Shown here one piece after another: positions 7,904 to 18,514 of a stretch of 57,959 nt of DNA. The stretch covers positions 1 through 57,959 of the forward strand of contig DHQO01000037.1 of assembly GCA_002408125.1 (NCBI GenBank), written 5' to 3'. Every line of letters starts with the position of its first letter. The stretch's first letter is position 1. The translations under genes and the position numbers were made by a program. The stretch is from Hyphomonadaceae bacterium UBA5336 (GTDB lineage: Bacteria > Pseudomonadota > Alphaproteobacteria > Caulobacterales > Hyphomonadaceae). The notes under the pieces are model-generated. The model did not search any database. It was given only the letters and a program-made list of their open reading frames with translations, and was not told the origin of the DNA.

Positions 7904-8854
7904 TCACCACTCCGTAATCGCGCCGCCGGGCATGGAGACGCTGTAGGTCGGCTCGAAGGCGCCCGGCTGTTTCTCGCCGATCATCGCATCCTGGATGATC
8001 ATGTCGTCCTGCTTGTCGGCGGCCACGCCTTCGAACACGGTACGCGAGACCCGCTGACCCCAGCGTTTCACGCGCACCTCTTCGTTGGTCTCCTCGTCGC
8101 GGACGGTCACCTCCAGCACCTCGCCGGTGGGGCTGACGGCCTCAACGATGAGATAATAGTTCTGCCGGCCCGGCAGATCGTCATGCTCGCGATAGATGCC
8201 GGTAAAGTCGTCCGGATCGTTGACGACGCGCACCTGGTATTCCGATGCCACTTCCCGGCGCAGGGCCGTGAGCGCCTCAACGGCAGCCTCGGCGCCTTGG
8301 CGGCTTTCTTCTTCCAGCGCGGTCTCGCCCTGGCGGTAGAGCGCTTCGGCGCGGGCGATACCTGTCTCGGTCTCGGCCACGGCGAGCACCGCGTCGCGCG
8401 CCTCAGTCAGTTCGGCCGGCAGCGTGACGGTGAGATCGCGCTCCAGTGCCCGCTCTGCGGCCGCGCGCGGCATGGCGACGCCCAATTGGTAGACCGCGCC
8501 CGTCCCGAGCACCAAAGCGCCGACAATCGCCGCCGGCTTCCACCAACGCGCGCGAGTGACATAGATGATGGCGAGCCGGCGCATGAAACCGGGTTTGGCC
8601 GGCTCATGGACAAAGCGCCGGTCGGCCATGGCCCGCACGCCCTCGCGGATCGTGTCCTCTGGCACGTCCATGCCCTGGGCGGTGTAGATCTCCTTCAGGC
8701 GGGAAACAAGGTCTTCCTCGCGGCCTTCATGGTCGATCTCCTTCAGGAAGATCTGGTCGCGATGGCGCAGCGTGTCGACCACATCCATGGCGACCAGCAC
8801 CTCATCGAGAGAGCGGGGCTTGGATGTGGTGGGCGCAGGCGTGGTTTCGTCCAT
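7904..8854 (-). CDS. DUF6384-like single-pass membrane protein, second gene of the operon
   Basis: A 316-residue protein. The N-terminal cytosolic part (1-100) includes SLDEVLVAMDVVDTLRHRD and a helical bundle (VSRLKEIYTAQGMDVPED, REGVRAMADRRF). A membrane helix lies at about 107-127 (PAAIVGALVLGTGAVYQLG). A coiled-coil stalk (130-205) is followed by a C-terminal beta-rich domain (about 210-316: NYYLIVEAVSPTGEVLEVTV, VSRTVFEGVAADKQDD). I associate the N-terminal signature with DUF6384 from memory, and its function is unknown. It lies between a TelA-like protein (12 bp upstream) and a coiled-coil protein (6 bp downstream), so all three are probably co-translated. Confidence 0.75.
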   Translation of the reverse strand: MDETTPAPTTSKPRSLDEVLVAMDVVDTLRHRDQIFLKEIDHEGREEDLVSRLKEIYTAQGMDVPEDTIREGVRAMADRRFVHEPAKPGFMRRLAIIYVTRARWWKPAAIVGALVLGTGAVYQLGVAMPRAAAERALERDLTVTLPAELTEARDAVLAVAETETGIARAEALYRQGETALEEESRQGAEAAVEALTALRREVASEYQVRVVNDPDDFTGIYREHDDLPGRQNYYLIVEAVSPTGEVLEVTVRDEETNEEVRVKRWGQRVSRTVFEGVAADKQDDMIIQDAMIGEKQPGAFEPTYSVSMPGGAITEW

Positions 8855-8865
8855 TCAACCGGTGA

Positions 8866-10068
8866 CTATGACTTCGGCAAAAGCGCGGCGGCAACGCCCT
8901 GCTGGACCAGCTCGGTCATGCGCTGCTTGCCGTCTTCCACCGCCTCGCGGATTTCCTCGCTGTTGCGGGTGGCGAGCACGCGCATTTCCTCGATGATCTT
9001 CTGGCTGCGCTCCTGATAGGCGACCACGCTGTCGACCAGCACCTTCACAGACGCCGCCGAGACTGTCGGGCCATAGCCGGCTTTCACGGCGGCTTCCTGG
9101 ACCTCGCTGCCGATCTCGGCGAGCACTTCCAGCGACTGGTTCACGCCCTTCTTCATGGCTTCCAGCGTCTGCGTGCTCTCATGCAGGCCGTGCATGCCAG
9201 TGAAGCTGGCGGTCAGGGCCGTCAGCACGATCTCGTTCGTACCGAAGAAGGAGACCGACTGGGCGTAGATGCGCTCCTTGGCATTGGTCGTCTGCACCAG
9301 GCGCGCCATGATCACTTCGGAAGTGTTGTAGCCGATGGTGATATTGTCGGAGAGGTCCTTGGCGACCTGGTAGCGCTTTTCCTCGGCTTGCAGGGCACGC
9401 AGCTGCTCGTCGCGAGCAAGCTCCAGCTTCGCGCGTTCGGCCGGATCCTCACCGAGATAGCCAGCGACCTTGGCCACGGCCGCATTCACATCGCCGCGCA
9501 CCGCAGCAAGGTGCCCTTCGGCGGTCTTCAGCACTTCCAGCGCCAGCACCTCGCAATTCTTCAGCGCGCCGCGGAAATCAAGATAGGCTTCCAGGATGAT
9601 GCGCTCGCGCTCGATCTGGTTGGCCGTCTCGTCCTGGACCTCCAGATAGAGGTCCTTGATCTTGCCGAACCGGCTGGCGATGTCGCCGCGCGTCATCTTC
9701 ATCCAGACATTGGACAGGCGCTCCATAGAGGAAATCTTGCCATCCTTGTACTGGTCGACCAGGGATTTCGCATCATCGCGGATGGAGTTGAAGGCGGCGG
9801 TAATGCCCTCATAGCGCTCGCCCACCGTGATGCCGGCAACCTGCTCGCGGACCACCTCATTGAAGCGCGACATCTCGTCCAGCGTACGGGCGATGGCGGC
9901 GACCTTGTCGGGGTCGAGATCGGAGATCTGTTCGAGCAGCGCGACAATCGGTTCAGGCGCCTTCTTGGCCCGCTTGGGCGCGAGCCCCACCTCGCGCAGG
10001 CCGCCCAGGGCCTTGTCGAGATATTGCAGCGCGCTCGGGCTCGTCTCGGTCACGGCAGTTGTGGCCAT
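8866..10068 (-). CDS. All-helical TelA-like protein, first gene of the operon
   Basis: A 400-residue, almost wholly helical protein. The ATG at 10068 has a GAGGGGAC ribosome site; an upstream in-frame start at 10110 lacks one. The central region (DDAKSLVDQYKDGKISSMER, NQIERERIILEAYLDFRGAL) and the segment NTSEVIMARLVQTTNAKERI, followed by repeated helices (LHESTQTLEAMKKGVNQSLE), resemble in pattern the TelA/KlaA toxic-anion-resistance family. The resemblance is by eye and weak. No signal peptide or membrane segment is seen. It leads a three-gene operon with a membrane protein and a coiled-coil protein, which suggests a cytosolic complex docked to the inner membrane. Confidence 0.7.
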   Translation of the reverse strand: MATTAVTETSPSALQYLDKALGGLREVGLAPKRAKKAPEPIVALLEQISDLDPDKVAAIARTLDEMSRFNEVVREQVAGITVGERYEGITAAFNSIRDDAKSLVDQYKDGKISSMERLSNVWMKMTRGDIASRFGKIKDLYLEVQDETANQIERERIILEAYLDFRGALKNCEVLALEVLKTAEGHLAAVRGDVNAAVAKVAGYLGEDPAERAKLELARDEQLRALQAEEKRYQVAKDLSDNITIGYNTSEVIMARLVQTTNAKERIYAQSVSFFGTNEIVLTALTASFTGMHGLHESTQTLEAMKKGVNQSLEVLAEIGSEVQEAAVKAGYGPTVSAASVKVLVDSVVAYQERSQKIIEEMRVLATRNSEEIREAVEDGKQRMTELVQQGVAAALLPKS

Positions 10069-10281
10069 CCTGGTGTCCCCTCTTTCGTATCCTGTTGGAT
10101 TGCCGGGCATTTATCGCCCAAGGGCTCGGCATATACAAGGCGGTATGCCAGCCAGGAAGTACCCCCCAGTCGTATTCATCCGAGTGCGACTTGCAGTGTT
10201 CTGGACAAGTCTTCGCGCGCCGCTTAAGCCGACACCAAAGAGACAGACAAATATACACAGAAGAGACAAGCGGGACGGTAC

Positions 10282-12282
10282 ATGTTCGAAAAAATCCTGA
10301 TCGCCAACAGGGGCGAGATCGCGGTTCGGGTCATCAAGACCTGCCGCCGGCTGGGCGTGAAGACTGTGGTTGTCTACTCCGACGCCGATGCCGGCTCCAT
10401 GGCAGTCGAGATGGCCGACGAGACCGTGCATATCGGTCCCTCGGCGGCCAGCGAGAGCTATCTCGTGATGGACAAGATCGTCGACGCGGTGAAGAAAACC
10501 GGCGCTGAGGCTGTCCATCCCGGCTTCGGCTTCCTTTCGGAAAACTCCGAATTCGCCAAGCGGCTTGAGACCGAAGGCATTACCTTTATCGGCCCGAACC
10601 CCTACGCCATTGAAGCGATGGGCGACAAGATCAGCTCGAAGAAGCTTGCCGCCGAAGCGGGCGTCTCGACCGTGCCGGGCCATATGGGCCTGATCAAGGA
10701 CACCAAGGAAGCGGTGAAGATCTCCCGCGAGATCGGCTATCCGGTGATGATCAAGGCCTCGGCCGGCGGCGGCGGTAAGGGCATCCGCGTGGCCGCCAAT
10801 GACAAGGAAGTCGAGGAAGGCTATCCGGCGGTGAAGGCCGAGGCGACGAATGCGTTTGGCGATGATCGCATCTTCATCGAGAAATTCATCCTCAATCCGC
10901 GCCATGTCGAGATCCAGGTCATGGGCGACAAGCATGGCAACGCGGTCTACCTGTTCGAGCGCGAATGCTCGATCCAGCGCCGTAACCAGAAAGTCCTGGA
11001 AGAGGCCCCCTCGCCGCTGCTGGACGAGGCCACCCGCAAGAAGATGGGCGAGCAGGCCGTCGCCCTCGCCAAGGCGGTGAACTATGACAGCGCCGGCACG
11101 GTGGAGTTCGTGGCTTCCGGCGTCGACAAGAGCTTCTATTTCCTCGAAATGAACACCCGCCTGCAGGTGGAGCACCCGGTCACCGAGATGATCACGGGCG
11201 TCGACCTGGTCGAGCAGATGCTGCGCGTGGCCGCCGGCGAGAAGCTGGCGCTCAAGCAGAAGGATCTGAAGATCAATGGCTGGGCGATCGAATCGCGCGT
11301 CTATGCCGAGGATCCCTATCGCAACTTCCTGCCCTCCATCGGCCGTCTGAAGCGTTTCCACCCCACCCCTGAAGGCCCGCTGGGCAAGGGCACGGTGCGG
11401 GTCGATTCCGGCGTGCGCGAGGGCGACGAGATATCCATGTTCTACGATCCGATGATCGCGAAACTGGTGACCCATGCTGCCACCCGCGACGAGGCGCTTG
11501 ACACCCAGGCCGCCGCACTCGATCGCTTCCACATCGAGGGCATCCGGGACAATATCTCCTTCTGCGCCGCGGTGATGGACGAAAAGCGCTTCCGCTCCGG
11601 CGACATCACCACCGCCTATATCAAGGACGAGTTCCCCGATGGCTTCCACGGCACGCCGGCGACCGATTTCCAGCGCACCGCCCTGATCTGCACCGCCGCC
11701 TTCCTGCATGGCGTGTTTACAGAGCGTGCGAGCATGATTTCCGGCCGGCTGACCGCGCCCACCCCGCCGCGCCAGGACTGGGTGGTCATTCTCGGCGATG
11801 AGTACCACCCCATCCATCTCGAACAGGGCCTGGGCGAAGCGACGATCACCATCAATGGCGGCTCGAAACACATGCTTGTATCGGACTGGATGCCCGGCGC
11901 GCACCTGGTCGAGGGCGCGCTGGATGGCGAGCCCTTAGCGGTGAAGGTCGCTGACCGTACCGAGGGCTATGAGCTGTCCCATCGCGGCGTGCGCGTGCGC
12001 GCCCTGGTCTGCACCCCAACCATGGCCAAGTTCCACGAGCGCCTGCCGGAAAAGGAAAAGCCGGACATGTCGAAGCTCATCATCTCGCCCATGCCGGGCC
12101 TGGTGGTCAGCGTCGATGTCACACCCGGCCAGGACGTCAAGGAAGGCGAGGCGGTGTGTGTGGTCGAGGCCATGAAGATGCAGAACATCATCCGCGCCGA
12201 AGCCGATGGCACGGTCAAGGCGGTCAATGTCGGGGCCGGCGACAGCGTGGCGGCCGACGAGATCATGATCGAATTCGCCTGA
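10282..12282 (+). CDS. pccA: Propionyl-CoA carboxylase, biotin carboxylase/carrier (alpha) subunit
   Basis: A 666-residue biotin-dependent carboxylase subunit. Biotin carboxylase N-domain: ILIANRGEIAVRVIKTCRRL. ATP-grasp: KASAGGGGKGIRVA, ECSIQRRNQKVLEEAPSP, FLEMNTRLQVEHPVTE. The biotin carboxylase C-domain is followed by a BT-like linker and a C-terminal biotinyl domain with the biotin lysine in VVEAMKMQN (about residue 633). Length and layout match PccA, which carboxylates propionyl-CoA to methylmalonyl-CoA with PccB; a 3-methylcrotonyl- or acetyl-CoA carboxylase subunit is less likely. No pccB lies in the window. The gene is monocistronic here. Confidence 0.88.
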   Translation: MFEKILIANRGEIAVRVIKTCRRLGVKTVVVYSDADAGSMAVEMADETVHIGPSAASESYLVMDKIVDAVKKTGAEAVHPGFGFLSENSEFAKRLETEGITFIGPNPYAIEAMGDKISSKKLAAEAGVSTVPGHMGLIKDTKEAVKISREIGYPVMIKASAGGGGKGIRVAANDKEVEEGYPAVKAEATNAFGDDRIFIEKFILNPRHVEIQVMGDKHGNAVYLFERECSIQRRNQKVLEEAPSPLLDEATRKKMGEQAVALAKAVNYDSAGTVEFVASGVDKSFYFLEMNTRLQVEHPVTEMITGVDLVEQMLRVAAGEKLALKQKDLKINGWAIESRVYAEDPYRNFLPSIGRLKRFHPTPEGPLGKGTVRVDSGVREGDEISMFYDPMIAKLVTHAATRDEALDTQAAALDRFHIEGIRDNISFCAAVMDEKRFRSGDITTAYIKDEFPDGFHGTPATDFQRTALICTAAFLHGVFTERASMISGRLTAPTPPRQDWVVILGDEYHPIHLEQGLGEATITINGGSKHMLVSDWMPGAHLVEGALDGEPLAVKVADRTEGYELSHRGVRVRALVCTPTMAKFHERLPEKEKPDMSKLIISPMPGLVVSVDVTPGQDVKEGEAVCVVEAMKMQNIIRAEADGTVKAVNVGAGDSVAADEIMIEFA

Positions 12283-12420
12283 ACCTTCGCATGCGCAGTC
12301 CAGATCCGCCCGCCTACACGGGAATATGATCTTCCGTGTCGTGTGGCGTGAGGTGAGTCCCGTTGCCGGGACAGCCGGGCGCGGTTAGATGCGCTATAGT
12401 GCGAACGGAGGGCATTCGCG

Positions 12421-13398
12421 ATGGCATCGGCAATTCAATCCTCGGGCTGGCGCGGCAAGCTGGCCGGCCTGGCACTGGCCTGGTCACTGTTCTGTGTGGT
12501 CTGGTTCGCCGCCGCCGCGCTGGGGTCTCGCTATGGCCTGTGGAGCTGGCAGTTCGGCCTCGGCCAGATGCAGGGCAATGTGAATGCCGGGCTCGGGCGT
12601 TTCGTGCTGATCATCGGCGCGGTACTCTGCGTCGTCGGCCTTATCGCCGCCCTGATCAGGAACCCGCGTGTACGCCCTGTGATGCTGTGCCTCGGGGCAA
12701 TCCTGATCCTCTTCATGGTTGGCGGGCGCTGGTTCGGCTTCCAGCTGACGGCGCTCGCCCTGCCGCCCCTGCACGAGGCCTCCACCGACTGGCAGGACCC
12801 GGTGCCCTTCTCGTCCAACCTCCAGACCAAGCGCGAGCTGTTCCAATGCGACAGGAACGGCGATGGCGAGGTCTCCGATGCCGAACGCGGCAACTGTGGC
12901 CTGAATGCCTATGAGCTTTACCCCACCGTGACCCTGCCTGCCGGGGCACAGGAACGCTGGCCGGGCTTCAACGGCAAGACGGTCGAGCAGGTCCAGCGCG
13001 ACTTTGAATGGGACCCGGCCGCCGGCGGCGACGACCGCGAGGAAAAGCCCTATCCGCCGATGCACACCGCCACCACCATGCTGGACCGTGATACCACCTT
13101 CGAACTGGTCGCCGATCTCGCCTACAAGCAGGGCTGGGAGTTTATCGGCGCCAATCACGAGGCCGGTCGCATCGAGGTGACCGCCACGACCACCTGGTAT
13201 GGCTTCAAGGACGATATCGCCTTCCGGGTGCGCCCGCTCGAAGCCGGCGGCACGGAAATCGACATGCGCTCCATGTCCCGCGTCGGCCTGTCGGATCTTG
13301 GCGCCAATGCCCGCCGGGTCGGCGATTTCATGGAAAAGCTCGACCGCGCGCTGGCCGAAGCCGAGGCAACTGTTTCATACCCCCCGGACCCGCAATAA
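12421..13398 (+). CDS. DUF1499 membrane protein with an inserted EF-hand loop
   Basis: A 325-residue protein with three N-terminal membrane helices (about 11-33, 60-80, 88-108) and then a soluble domain. Residues 143-159 read CDRNGDGEVSDAERGNC, a textbook EF-hand loop (Asp1, Asn3, Asp5, Gly6, Val8, Glu12) bracketed by two cysteines. The rest (about 195-320) looks like DUF1499: TTFELVADLAYKQGWEFIG, RIEVTATTTWYGFKDDIAFR, TEIDMRSMSRVGLSDLGANA. DUF1499 function is unknown. The GGAGGG ribosome site supports the ATG at 12421. The 3' end overlaps the convergent epimerase gene by 24 bp. Confidence 0.85.
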   Translation: MASAIQSSGWRGKLAGLALAWSLFCVVWFAAAALGSRYGLWSWQFGLGQMQGNVNAGLGRFVLIIGAVLCVVGLIAALIRNPRVRPVMLCLGAILILFMVGGRWFGFQLTALALPPLHEASTDWQDPVPFSSNLQTKRELFQCDRNGDGEVSDAERGNCGLNAYELYPTVTLPAGAQERWPGFNGKTVEQVQRDFEWDPAAGGDDREEKPYPPMHTATTMLDRDTTFELVADLAYKQGWEFIGANHEAGRIEVTATTTWYGFKDDIAFRVRPLEAGGTEIDMRSMSRVGLSDLGANARRVGDFMEKLDRALAEAEATVSYPPDPQ

Positions 13399-14217
13399 GG
13401 CCGTCAGCACCAGCGTCCTGCCCGGTTCGAGCCGCTGCAGCCCGGCTGCGGCGGGATCGGACATGTTCACCGCATCGGGCGCCTGGGTGACCGGTTCGAC
13501 GCAGAGAAACTTCGCCCCCGCCGGATGATAGAGCGTCAGCCGGCGCGCGAAGGGTCCGGCCTCCATCTCGATGGAAAGCCCGTTGCCGAGGCGAATGGCG
13601 GCCTGCCCGCCGGGCCACTCGAAGCAGCGGTCGACATCGAGACCGCTGACCGGCACTGGCTCGGACAGGCGGTCCACACCCTCAAGCGGCACGCAATCAT
13701 GCGCGCGTGCGCCCGCCCAGGCGGCTGAAACATTCGCCATCACGCTGGCGCCGTCGGCCTCGAAATAAGGGTGCCAGCCAAGCCCCGCCGGCATGGCGGT
13801 GGCGCCCAGATTGGTCAGGCGCAGCTCATAGAGCAGGAGATTGCTGTCGGGCACGAAGGTCTGGCTCGCCTCAATCGGCCAGGGCCAGCGCGAGTCGGCG
13901 CCCTTCAGATCCAGCCTCAGCGCATCATGAATGACAGCATGGCGCCAGGCCGACTGCCAGCCATGTCCGTGAATGGCGTGCGGCTCGGGCGGGAAATTGG
14001 GTGCTACGGCGAAGGCCGCCCCGTCATACTCAAAACGGCCCTGATCGATACGTCCGACAAAGGGCACCATGGGAAAGGCCGAAGCCCCCAGCACGCCGCC
14101 ACCCTCCAATGCAGGACGCAGAACATTCCTGCCGCGATAGCGACAGGCCGTCAGCGCTCCGCCCATGTCCGGGCGGACGGCAAGTGTCCAGTCACCGGAG
14201 GTCCAGACTTGCTCCAA
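13375..14217 (-). CDS. Aldose 1-epimerase family protein
   Basis: A 280-residue galactose-mutarotase-fold protein. Signature stretches are FPMVPFVGRI, HAIHGHGWQSAW (the conserved His pair), GLGWHPYFEA (second catalytic-region His) and LCVEPVTQAPDAVN (containing the conserved Glu). It interconverts anomers of aldoses, but the exact sugar is unknown and the family also includes YeaD-like hexose-6-phosphate epimerases. The start is a TTG at 14217 with an AGGGG site overlapping the stop of the upstream acyl-CoA ligase gene, so the two are probably co-translated. Its 3' end overlaps the opposing DUF1499 gene. Confidence 0.85.
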   Translation of the reverse strand: MEQVWTSGDWTLAVRPDMGGALTACRYRGRNVLRPALEGGGVLGASAFPMVPFVGRIDQGRFEYDGAAFAVAPNFPPEPHAIHGHGWQSAWRHAVIHDALRLDLKGADSRWPWPIEASQTFVPDSNLLLYELRLTNLGATAMPAGLGWHPYFEADGASVMANVSAAWAGARAHDCVPLEGVDRLSEPVPVSGLDVDRCFEWPGGQAAIRLGNGLSIEMEAGPFARRLTLYHPAGAKFLCVEPVTQAPDAVNMSDPAAAGLQRLEPGRTLVLTALLRVRGV

Positions 14218-14226
14218 TCGCGCCCC

Positions 14227-15852
<1,626 letters not shown>

Positions 15853-15953
15853 GATTTCCTCCCGACTGTAGTTGCGTCTTGTGACGTCGAATAACTGCTA
15901 CAGAAAAGATGTATGCCCCCCTCCGAAGGAACGGGCAAGGTCAGGGAGATACC

Positions 15954-16988
15954 ATGAATCTATACCTCAGATACATTTTCGGTCTGGCTGCGTCTGCTGT
16001 ATGCCTTGTTTGCGTTTCCGGCTGTGATAGCGGGCGGGAGACCGAACAGGACGCTCACCTGTCCGACATCATAGAAAAGATTCAGGAAGACTGCTCGGAC
16101 GGTGACTGCGTAATTGCTGGCGGGGACGATCATCTCAGAGCTGCCGCTTCATCCGCACCGCTCGCCCTGCCCGACTTCTTCGACTGTGTGCGCGAGTCCG
16201 GCGGCGTAGTGTTGGCCGCCCATCGCGGCGGGCCGGCGCCCGGCTATCCGGAAAACGCCATCGAAACCCTGCAATATGGCTGGGACCAGGGCGTTCAGGT
16301 CTTCGAGATCGACGTTGCCGAAAGTCGCGACGGCATGCTGTTCCTGATGCATGACCGCATGCTGGGGCGCACCTCCACCGGCGAGGGCGCGGTGGCCGAT
16401 ACCGATTGGGAAGACATTGCCCGCACCCGCCTCATCGACAATGCCGGCACACTGACCGGCTTCCATCCCCCGCGCCTGACCGACGCCTTGCTCTGGGCGG
16501 TGGAGACCGGCGCAGTGCTGGAGCTCGACCGCAAGCCGACGACCAGTTTCCGCAATATCGTCTCGGCTGTGCGTGCGGCCGGCGCGGAGGGCAATGTCCT
16601 GCTGATCACCTATAACGACACCGATGTCGCCCAGGTCGCCGAGCACGCGCCCGACATGATGCTGACGGCCTCGGCGCGCAGCACCGGCGATGTCGCCGAG
16701 CTGGACGGGATGGGTATCGATCCTCGCAACCTGGTCGCCTGGACGGGCACGTCCAATCCCGACACCGGCGCCTTCGACCGCCTCCAGTCTGTCGGCATCG
16801 AGCCGGCCTTCGGCACGCTCGGCCGGCCCGGCGACCGCCTTGACGACCAGTGGATCGCCGATGGCGATGTGTCCGAATTCGAGGCGCTGATCGAAGGCGG
16901 CCTCGTGATGCTGGCCACCGACATTCCCTATGACCTGCTGCCGCTTCTGGAGGCAGACAATACCGCAGCACAGGCCTGTCCGCGCTGA
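15954..16988 (+). CDS. Glycerophosphodiester phosphodiesterase family lipoprotein
   Basis: A 344-residue protein starting at the ATG with a CAGGGAGA site. A signal peptide with lipobox VSGC predicts a lipoprotein. A short Cys-containing spacer (DCSDGDC) is followed by a GDPD TIM barrel: AAHRGGPAPGYPENAIETL (catalytic His and Glu), FEIDVAESRDGMLFLMHDRM (metal-binding E-x-D and second His), and the C-terminal MLATDIPYDLL. Such enzymes hydrolyse glycerophosphodiesters, and an outer-envelope form would scavenge phospholipid head groups. Its own promoter is likely in the 100 bp divergent gap from the acyl-CoA ligase gene. Confidence 0.88.
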   Translation: MNLYLRYIFGLAASAVCLVCVSGCDSGRETEQDAHLSDIIEKIQEDCSDGDCVIAGGDDHLRAAASSAPLALPDFFDCVRESGGVVLAAHRGGPAPGYPENAIETLQYGWDQGVQVFEIDVAESRDGMLFLMHDRMLGRTSTGEGAVADTDWEDIARTRLIDNAGTLTGFHPPRLTDALLWAVETGAVLELDRKPTTSFRNIVSAVRAAGAEGNVLLITYNDTDVAQVAEHAPDMMLTASARSTGDVAELDGMGIDPRNLVAWTGTSNPDTGAFDRLQSVGIEPAFGTLGRPGDRLDDQWIADGDVSEFEALIEGGLVMLATDIPYDLLPLLEADNTAAQACPR

Positions 16989-17080
16989 CTTCGTTTCCTG
17001 CCAACCTGTTGCCCGGAAATCATTTCCCTTCCCGCCGGCATGGTCTAGGTCGAAAACATCGAAGAGCTGGGAGACAGCGT

Positions 17081-18514
17081 ATGAAGCAGTTGAATTGGGC
17101 CGTGGCGGCGCTGGCAGGCCTGGCGCTGACGGCCTGTGGCGGAAACAGCGATGATCCGCCCACGAGCGATGAAAGCGGAGACCGGATCCTGATCGACAAG
17201 GATCCTTATCCCTCCACTTACACGCCAATCGAGTCCAATCCGGTTGTGATCCGCAACGCCACTCTGCTCGATGGCGAGGGCGGGCTGATCGAGAACGCCA
17301 CGCTACTGATCCAGGACGGCAACATCGCGGCCTTCGGTGCTGCCGACGAGGTCGAGGTGCCCAGCGATGACGACAAGCTGGTGCAGATCGATGCGGCCGG
17401 CAAATGGGTCACCCCCGGCATTATCGACAATCACTCCCATCTGGGTGTCTATCCGAGCCCCTCGGTCAGCGCGCATGGTGACGGCAACGAGATTTCCGCA
17501 CCGGTGACAGCAGAGGTCTGGTCCGAGCACGGCATCTGGCCGCAGGATCCCGGCTTCACCCGCGCCCTGGCTGGCGGCATCACCTCGCTGCAGATCCTGC
17601 CCGGTTCGGCCAACCTGTTCGGCGGGCGCGGCGTCACACTGAAGAATGTTCCCGGCCGCACGGTGCAGGACATGAAATTCCCCGGCGCGCCCTACTCGCT
17701 GAAAATGGCCTGCGGGGAAAACCCCAAGCGGGTCTATGGCTATGGCAGCGGACGCTGGCCAGGCGGGGCGCCCTATTCCCGCATGGGCAACATGGCCGGC
17801 TACCGCATCGCCTGGGCCCAGGCAGTGGAATACAAGCGCAAGCTGGACGACTATATCGAGAATGGCGGCGAGCCGCCGGCGCGCAATCTCGAACTGGAAA
17901 CCCTGGTCGGCGTGCTGGAAGGCGACATCCTCGTCCACATGCACTGCTACCGCGCCGACGAGATGGCCCAGATCATCGATATGTCACACGAGTTCGGCTA
18001 CCATGTTTCTTCCTTCCACCATGCGGTGGAGAGCTACAAGATCGCCGATCTGCTCGCCGAGGAGAACACCTGCTCGTCCATGTGGGCTGACTGGTGGGGC
18101 TTCAAGATGGAAGCCTATGACGGCGTTCGCGAGAACATCCCCATGGTGCATGATGCTGGCGCCTGCGCCATCGTCCACTCCGACAGTGATATCGGCATCC
18201 AGCGCCTGAACCAGGAAGCCGCCAAGGCGCTCTCGGACGGCCGCCGTGTCGGCATCGACATCTCCAAGGCCGAGGCCTGGACCTGGCTCTCGCTCAACCC
18301 GGCGAAATCGCTCGGCATCGATGACCAGACCGGCTCCATCGCCGTCGGCAAGGATGCCGATATCGTGATCTGGGACGGCGATCCGTTCAGCACCTACACC
18401 CAGGCCGAGCAGGTTTTCGTGGATGGCGCGGTGGTCTTCGACCGCAATGACCCGGCGCTCCAGCCAGTGATGGATTTTGAAATCGGCCAACCCGGCGAAG
18501 GAGATGCGAAATGA
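17081..18514 (+). CDS. Amidohydrolase-family lipoprotein (metal ligands intact)
   Basis: A 477-residue protein. The start ATG is preceded by GGGAGACAG, and a lipobox LTAC follows the signal peptide. The amidohydrolase barrel begins with GKWVTPGIIDNHSHLG, where H118 and H120 form the HxH metal motif. Further ligand candidates are the His of ILVHMHCYRADE, the His pair in VSSFHHAVESYK and the Asp in AIVHSDSDIG. The C-terminal cap has the usual GSIAVGKDADIVIWDGDPF. It is an imidazolonepropionase/dihydroorotase-like enzyme with unknown substrate, predicted to act in the envelope. Its TGA overlaps the ATG of the next gene (ATGA), so the two are translationally coupled. Confidence 0.88.
   Translation: MKQLNWAVAALAGLALTACGGNSDDPPTSDESGDRILIDKDPYPSTYTPIESNPVVIRNATLLDGEGGLIENATLLIQDGNIAAFGAADEVEVPSDDDKLVQIDAAGKWVTPGIIDNHSHLGVYPSPSVSAHGDGNEISAPVTAEVWSEHGIWPQDPGFTRALAGGITSLQILPGSANLFGGRGVTLKNVPGRTVQDMKFPGAPYSLKMACGENPKRVYGYGSGRWPGGAPYSRMGNMAGYRIAWAQAVEYKRKLDDYIENGGEPPARNLELETLVGVLEGDILVHMHCYRADEMAQIIDMSHEFGYHVSSFHHAVESYKIADLLAEENTCSSMWADWWGFKMEAYDGVRENIPMVHDAGACAIVHSDSDIGIQRLNQEAAKALSDGRRVGIDISKAEAWTWLSLNPAKSLGIDDQTGSIAVGKDADIVIWDGDPFSTYTQAEQVFVDGAVVFDRNDPALQPVMDFEIGQPGEGDAK

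Noticed and set aside
12357..12372. Small GTCCCG-TTGC-CGGGAC hairpin after pccA as a terminator
   Set aside because: Only 6 bp, no U-run, and 75 bp from the stop; recorded here but not called.
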